NCBI GenBank assembly: GCA_026388365.1
Contig: JAPLJW010000048.1
Span: 1-6,607 of the forward strand
Source: Deltaproteobacteria bacterium
Lineage (GTDB): Bacteria; Desulfobacterota; Syntrophia; Syntrophales; UBA5619
Length of the DNA stretch: 6,607 nt
Direction of reading: 5' to 3'
Shown here piece after piece: positions 5,198 to 6,607 of the stretch (the first letter of the stretch is position 1; each line of letters starts with the position of its first letter). A program made the translations under genes and the position numbers. The notes below the pieces were generated by a model. The model saw only the letters and a list, made by a program, of their open reading frames with translations. It did no database searches and had not been told where the DNA came from.

Positions 5198-6607
5198 TCA
5201 GGCGTCGCCGGCGAAGACCCGGGCATACAGGGCGTCGAAACCGTCCTTTCCCGCGGCGAGGGTCAGCGTGAGCGGCATGACCTTCCGTCCCTGCGCGACC
5301 ATCCGTTCGGCCGTCTCCCGGATGTCCCACTGGGCGTGGCGGTCCGCCCGAACGCGGGCGAGGTGGTACAGCTCGCGGGCGCTGACCCTCATCATGACCC
5401 GGCGCCGATGGGCGTTGGTCAGGATGTAGGCGGCAGCAGGAGGCGAATGCCGGCGGATTTGTTCCCAGGTCTCTTCCGTCCGGGCGCAGATCTCCCGGAA
5501 CGCGTTTTCCATGCCGATCGCCGCAATGGAAGGCGGGATCGTGACGCCGAGCGCCGGATCGTAATCCTGGACCGTGATCGTGGCCATCCGGTGTCGCTTC
5601 ACCTGGGCAAAGCAGGTCGCGCTGATGGCGAGCTCAAAGGTCAGTCCCACGTGCTCGAATTCCCTGGGGGCGGCGTCGTAGGCCTTCATCCGCCGGAGGG
5701 CCGTTTTGATCAGCGATTCCTGCTCTTCGCGGTTCATCCGCGCTGCGGTCTGCAGACATTCCGCGAGCGGGAGGTCCGAGGCGCTGTGGAGAAGCGCCGC
5801 CACAATCTTCTCGTCGGCCGCCGGCGTCGCATCGAGCAGGCGGACGAGGTCATCCGCCGTTCCGGCGCCGGCTGCAGCCGGTGGATCACACCTCTTATCC
5901 GGTTTCACGCCGGAGGAAATGGCTGACTTTTTCGAGATGATCCCGGCCGCACCTGTCCGGAGCGCCTCCCGCGTTTCGCGATCGTAGGGCGTCGGTTCCG
6001 TGTAACGGACGAGCGACGGGGCGACCCCCTTTGTGGCGTCGTAAAGCCGGCGGCTGCTCTCATGTCCTTCGATCAGGGGGCAGGCGGCGAGGCGGCGGAC
6101 CATCAGCTCGATGTTTCTTGCGTTCACGGTCATCCCGAGCTGCGTCTCCGTGGCGAGCGGGAGGCAGTAGCGGGCGTCCTCCTTGGCCCACCCTTCGAGG
6201 AGCAACCGGTTCGCCGGATCGGCGGCGAGCGCGGGATTCCGGTCGAAAACCCACGGCCGGAGCCTTTCATAGAGCTTGTGGTAAAAGCCGTTCTGCAGCC
6301 GAACGGTCGCGACAAAGCCCTCTTCCATACCGGCCTGCCGCACCTCTTCCGGAATGACGAAATCGTCCTGAAGCAGGACGTAGCGCTGGGATTTTTCGGT
6401 GTAGGAGACGAGGCGGAACCTTTCGATCTCCTCGACGAGGAGGCGGGAGACCTTCAGGACGTCGAGATTGAAGACGGCGTGCTCGGCGATGGAGCTGTGC
6501 CCCATTTCGAAGACGATGTTCCGGTTCGAGGCGCGGGCCTTTTCCACCTCGCCCCGGGCGATCTGCCGGAGCTCGTTGACGGGCCTCGGGTTCCGACTGA
6601 TCCGGGC
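5198..6607 (-). CDS. thyX: Tandem-domain flavin-dependent thymidylate synthase (ThyX/Thy1 family), 5' partial
   Basis: ThyX enzymes make dTMP from dUMP using methylene-tetrahydrofolate, FAD and NADPH. The frame is open to the window edge (469 residues visible; the GTG at 6547 is internal, since family-like sequence SRNPRPVNELRQIARGE precedes it), so the protein is about twice the usual ThyX length. Counting from the edge: domain 1 has GHSSIAEH (36-43), RFR (63-65) in place of RHR, SYTEKSQRY (68-76), DARYCLPLATETQ (144-156) and VNAR (161-164), but its closing helix lacks the family's R-x-x-x-x-AQWEI. A linker (about 205-310) is partly Ala/Gly-rich. Domain 2 has FEHVGLTFE (317-325), an intact KRHR (337-340), SARELYHLARVRADRHAQWDIR (409-430) and no SxRY. 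The two domains thus carry complementary halves of the normal motif set. A single composite active site, a regulatory homologue, or another flavin methylation are possible. It is followed by the small membrane protein. Confidence 0.88.
   Translation of the reverse strand, partial: ARISRNPRPVNELRQIARGEVEKARASNRNIVFEMGHSSIAEHAVFNLDVLKVSRLLVEEIERFRLVSYTEKSQRYVLLQDDFVIPEEVRQAGMEEGFVATVRLQNGFYHKLYERLRPWVFDRNPALAADPANRLLLEGWAKEDARYCLPLATETQLGMTVNARNIELMVRRLAACPLIEGHESSRRLYDATKGVAPSLVRYTEPTPYDRETREALRTGAAGIISKKSAISSGVKPDKRCDPPAAAGAGTADDLVRLLDATPAADEKIVAALLHSASDLPLAECLQTAARMNREEQESLIKTALRRMKAYDAAPREFEHVGLTFELAISATCFAQVKRHRMATITVQDYDPALGVTIPPSIAAIGMENAFREICARTEETWEQIRRHSPPAAAYILTNAHRRRVMMRVSARELYHLARVRADRHAQWDIRETAERMVAQGRKVMPLTLTLAAGKDGFDALYARVFAGDA

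Noticed and set aside
5336..5926. Open plus-strand frame of 196 codons inside the thyX-like gene
   Set aside because: Antisense shadow; the minus-strand frame has clear ThyX motifs (KRHR, HAQWDIR) over the same bases.

Overview
The window is a GC-rich bacterial chromosomal segment with compact, bacterial-style gene packing (short gaps, a 4-bp ATGA overlap, clear Shine-Dalgarno sites). The gene content fits an anaerobic or microaerophilic bacterium, most likely of the former Deltaproteobacteria (Desulfobacterota/Syntrophales-like): a full three-domain NifU with NifS used outside a visible nitrogenase cluster, a WrbA-type quinone reductase, a flavin-dependent (ThyX-type) thymidylate synthase, and a membrane module like those on deltaproteobacterial sensor kinases. 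The taxonomic guess is inference; no rRNA or marker gene is present. I see no mobile element, CRISPR array, tRNA or rRNA.

Layout: (1) 1-710, plus strand: the C-terminal three quarters of a beta-hydroxyacid dehydrogenase (3-hydroxyisobutyrate dehydrogenase / tartronate semialdehyde reductase family), cut by the window's left edge. (2) 711-830: short spacer with a perfect 9-bp GC hairpin. (3) About 831-1730, plus: a cation diffusion facilitator (CDF) metal-efflux protein with acidic metal-site residues where zinc transporters carry histidine. (4) 1731-2006: a less GC-rich spacer with no recognisable gene, possibly holding a decayed or unknown minus-strand reading frame. (5) 2007-4653, plus: a probable operon wrbA-nifU-nifS. 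(6) 4654-4768: a good ribosome-binding site and ATG directly after nifS that lead only into a 32-codon frame, as if the next operon gene had been lost. (7) 4704-6607, minus, convergent with the nif genes: a two-gene transcription unit made of an unusually long tandem-domain ThyX-like protein (N-terminus beyond the window) followed 29 bp later by a small membrane protein with three hydrophobic segments and a coiled coil.

How the genes work together: NifS removes sulfur from cysteine as a persulfide, and NifU assembles and carries the Fe-S cluster; WrbA upstream performs two-electron quinone reduction and may protect the oxygen-sensitive Fe-S machinery. The CDF protein exports divalent metal, possibly iron or manganese, which would fit thematically but is not in the same transcription unit. 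The most interesting item is the ThyX-like protein: it contains two diverged Thy1 domains, and the motifs that make up one ThyX active site appear to be split between them.
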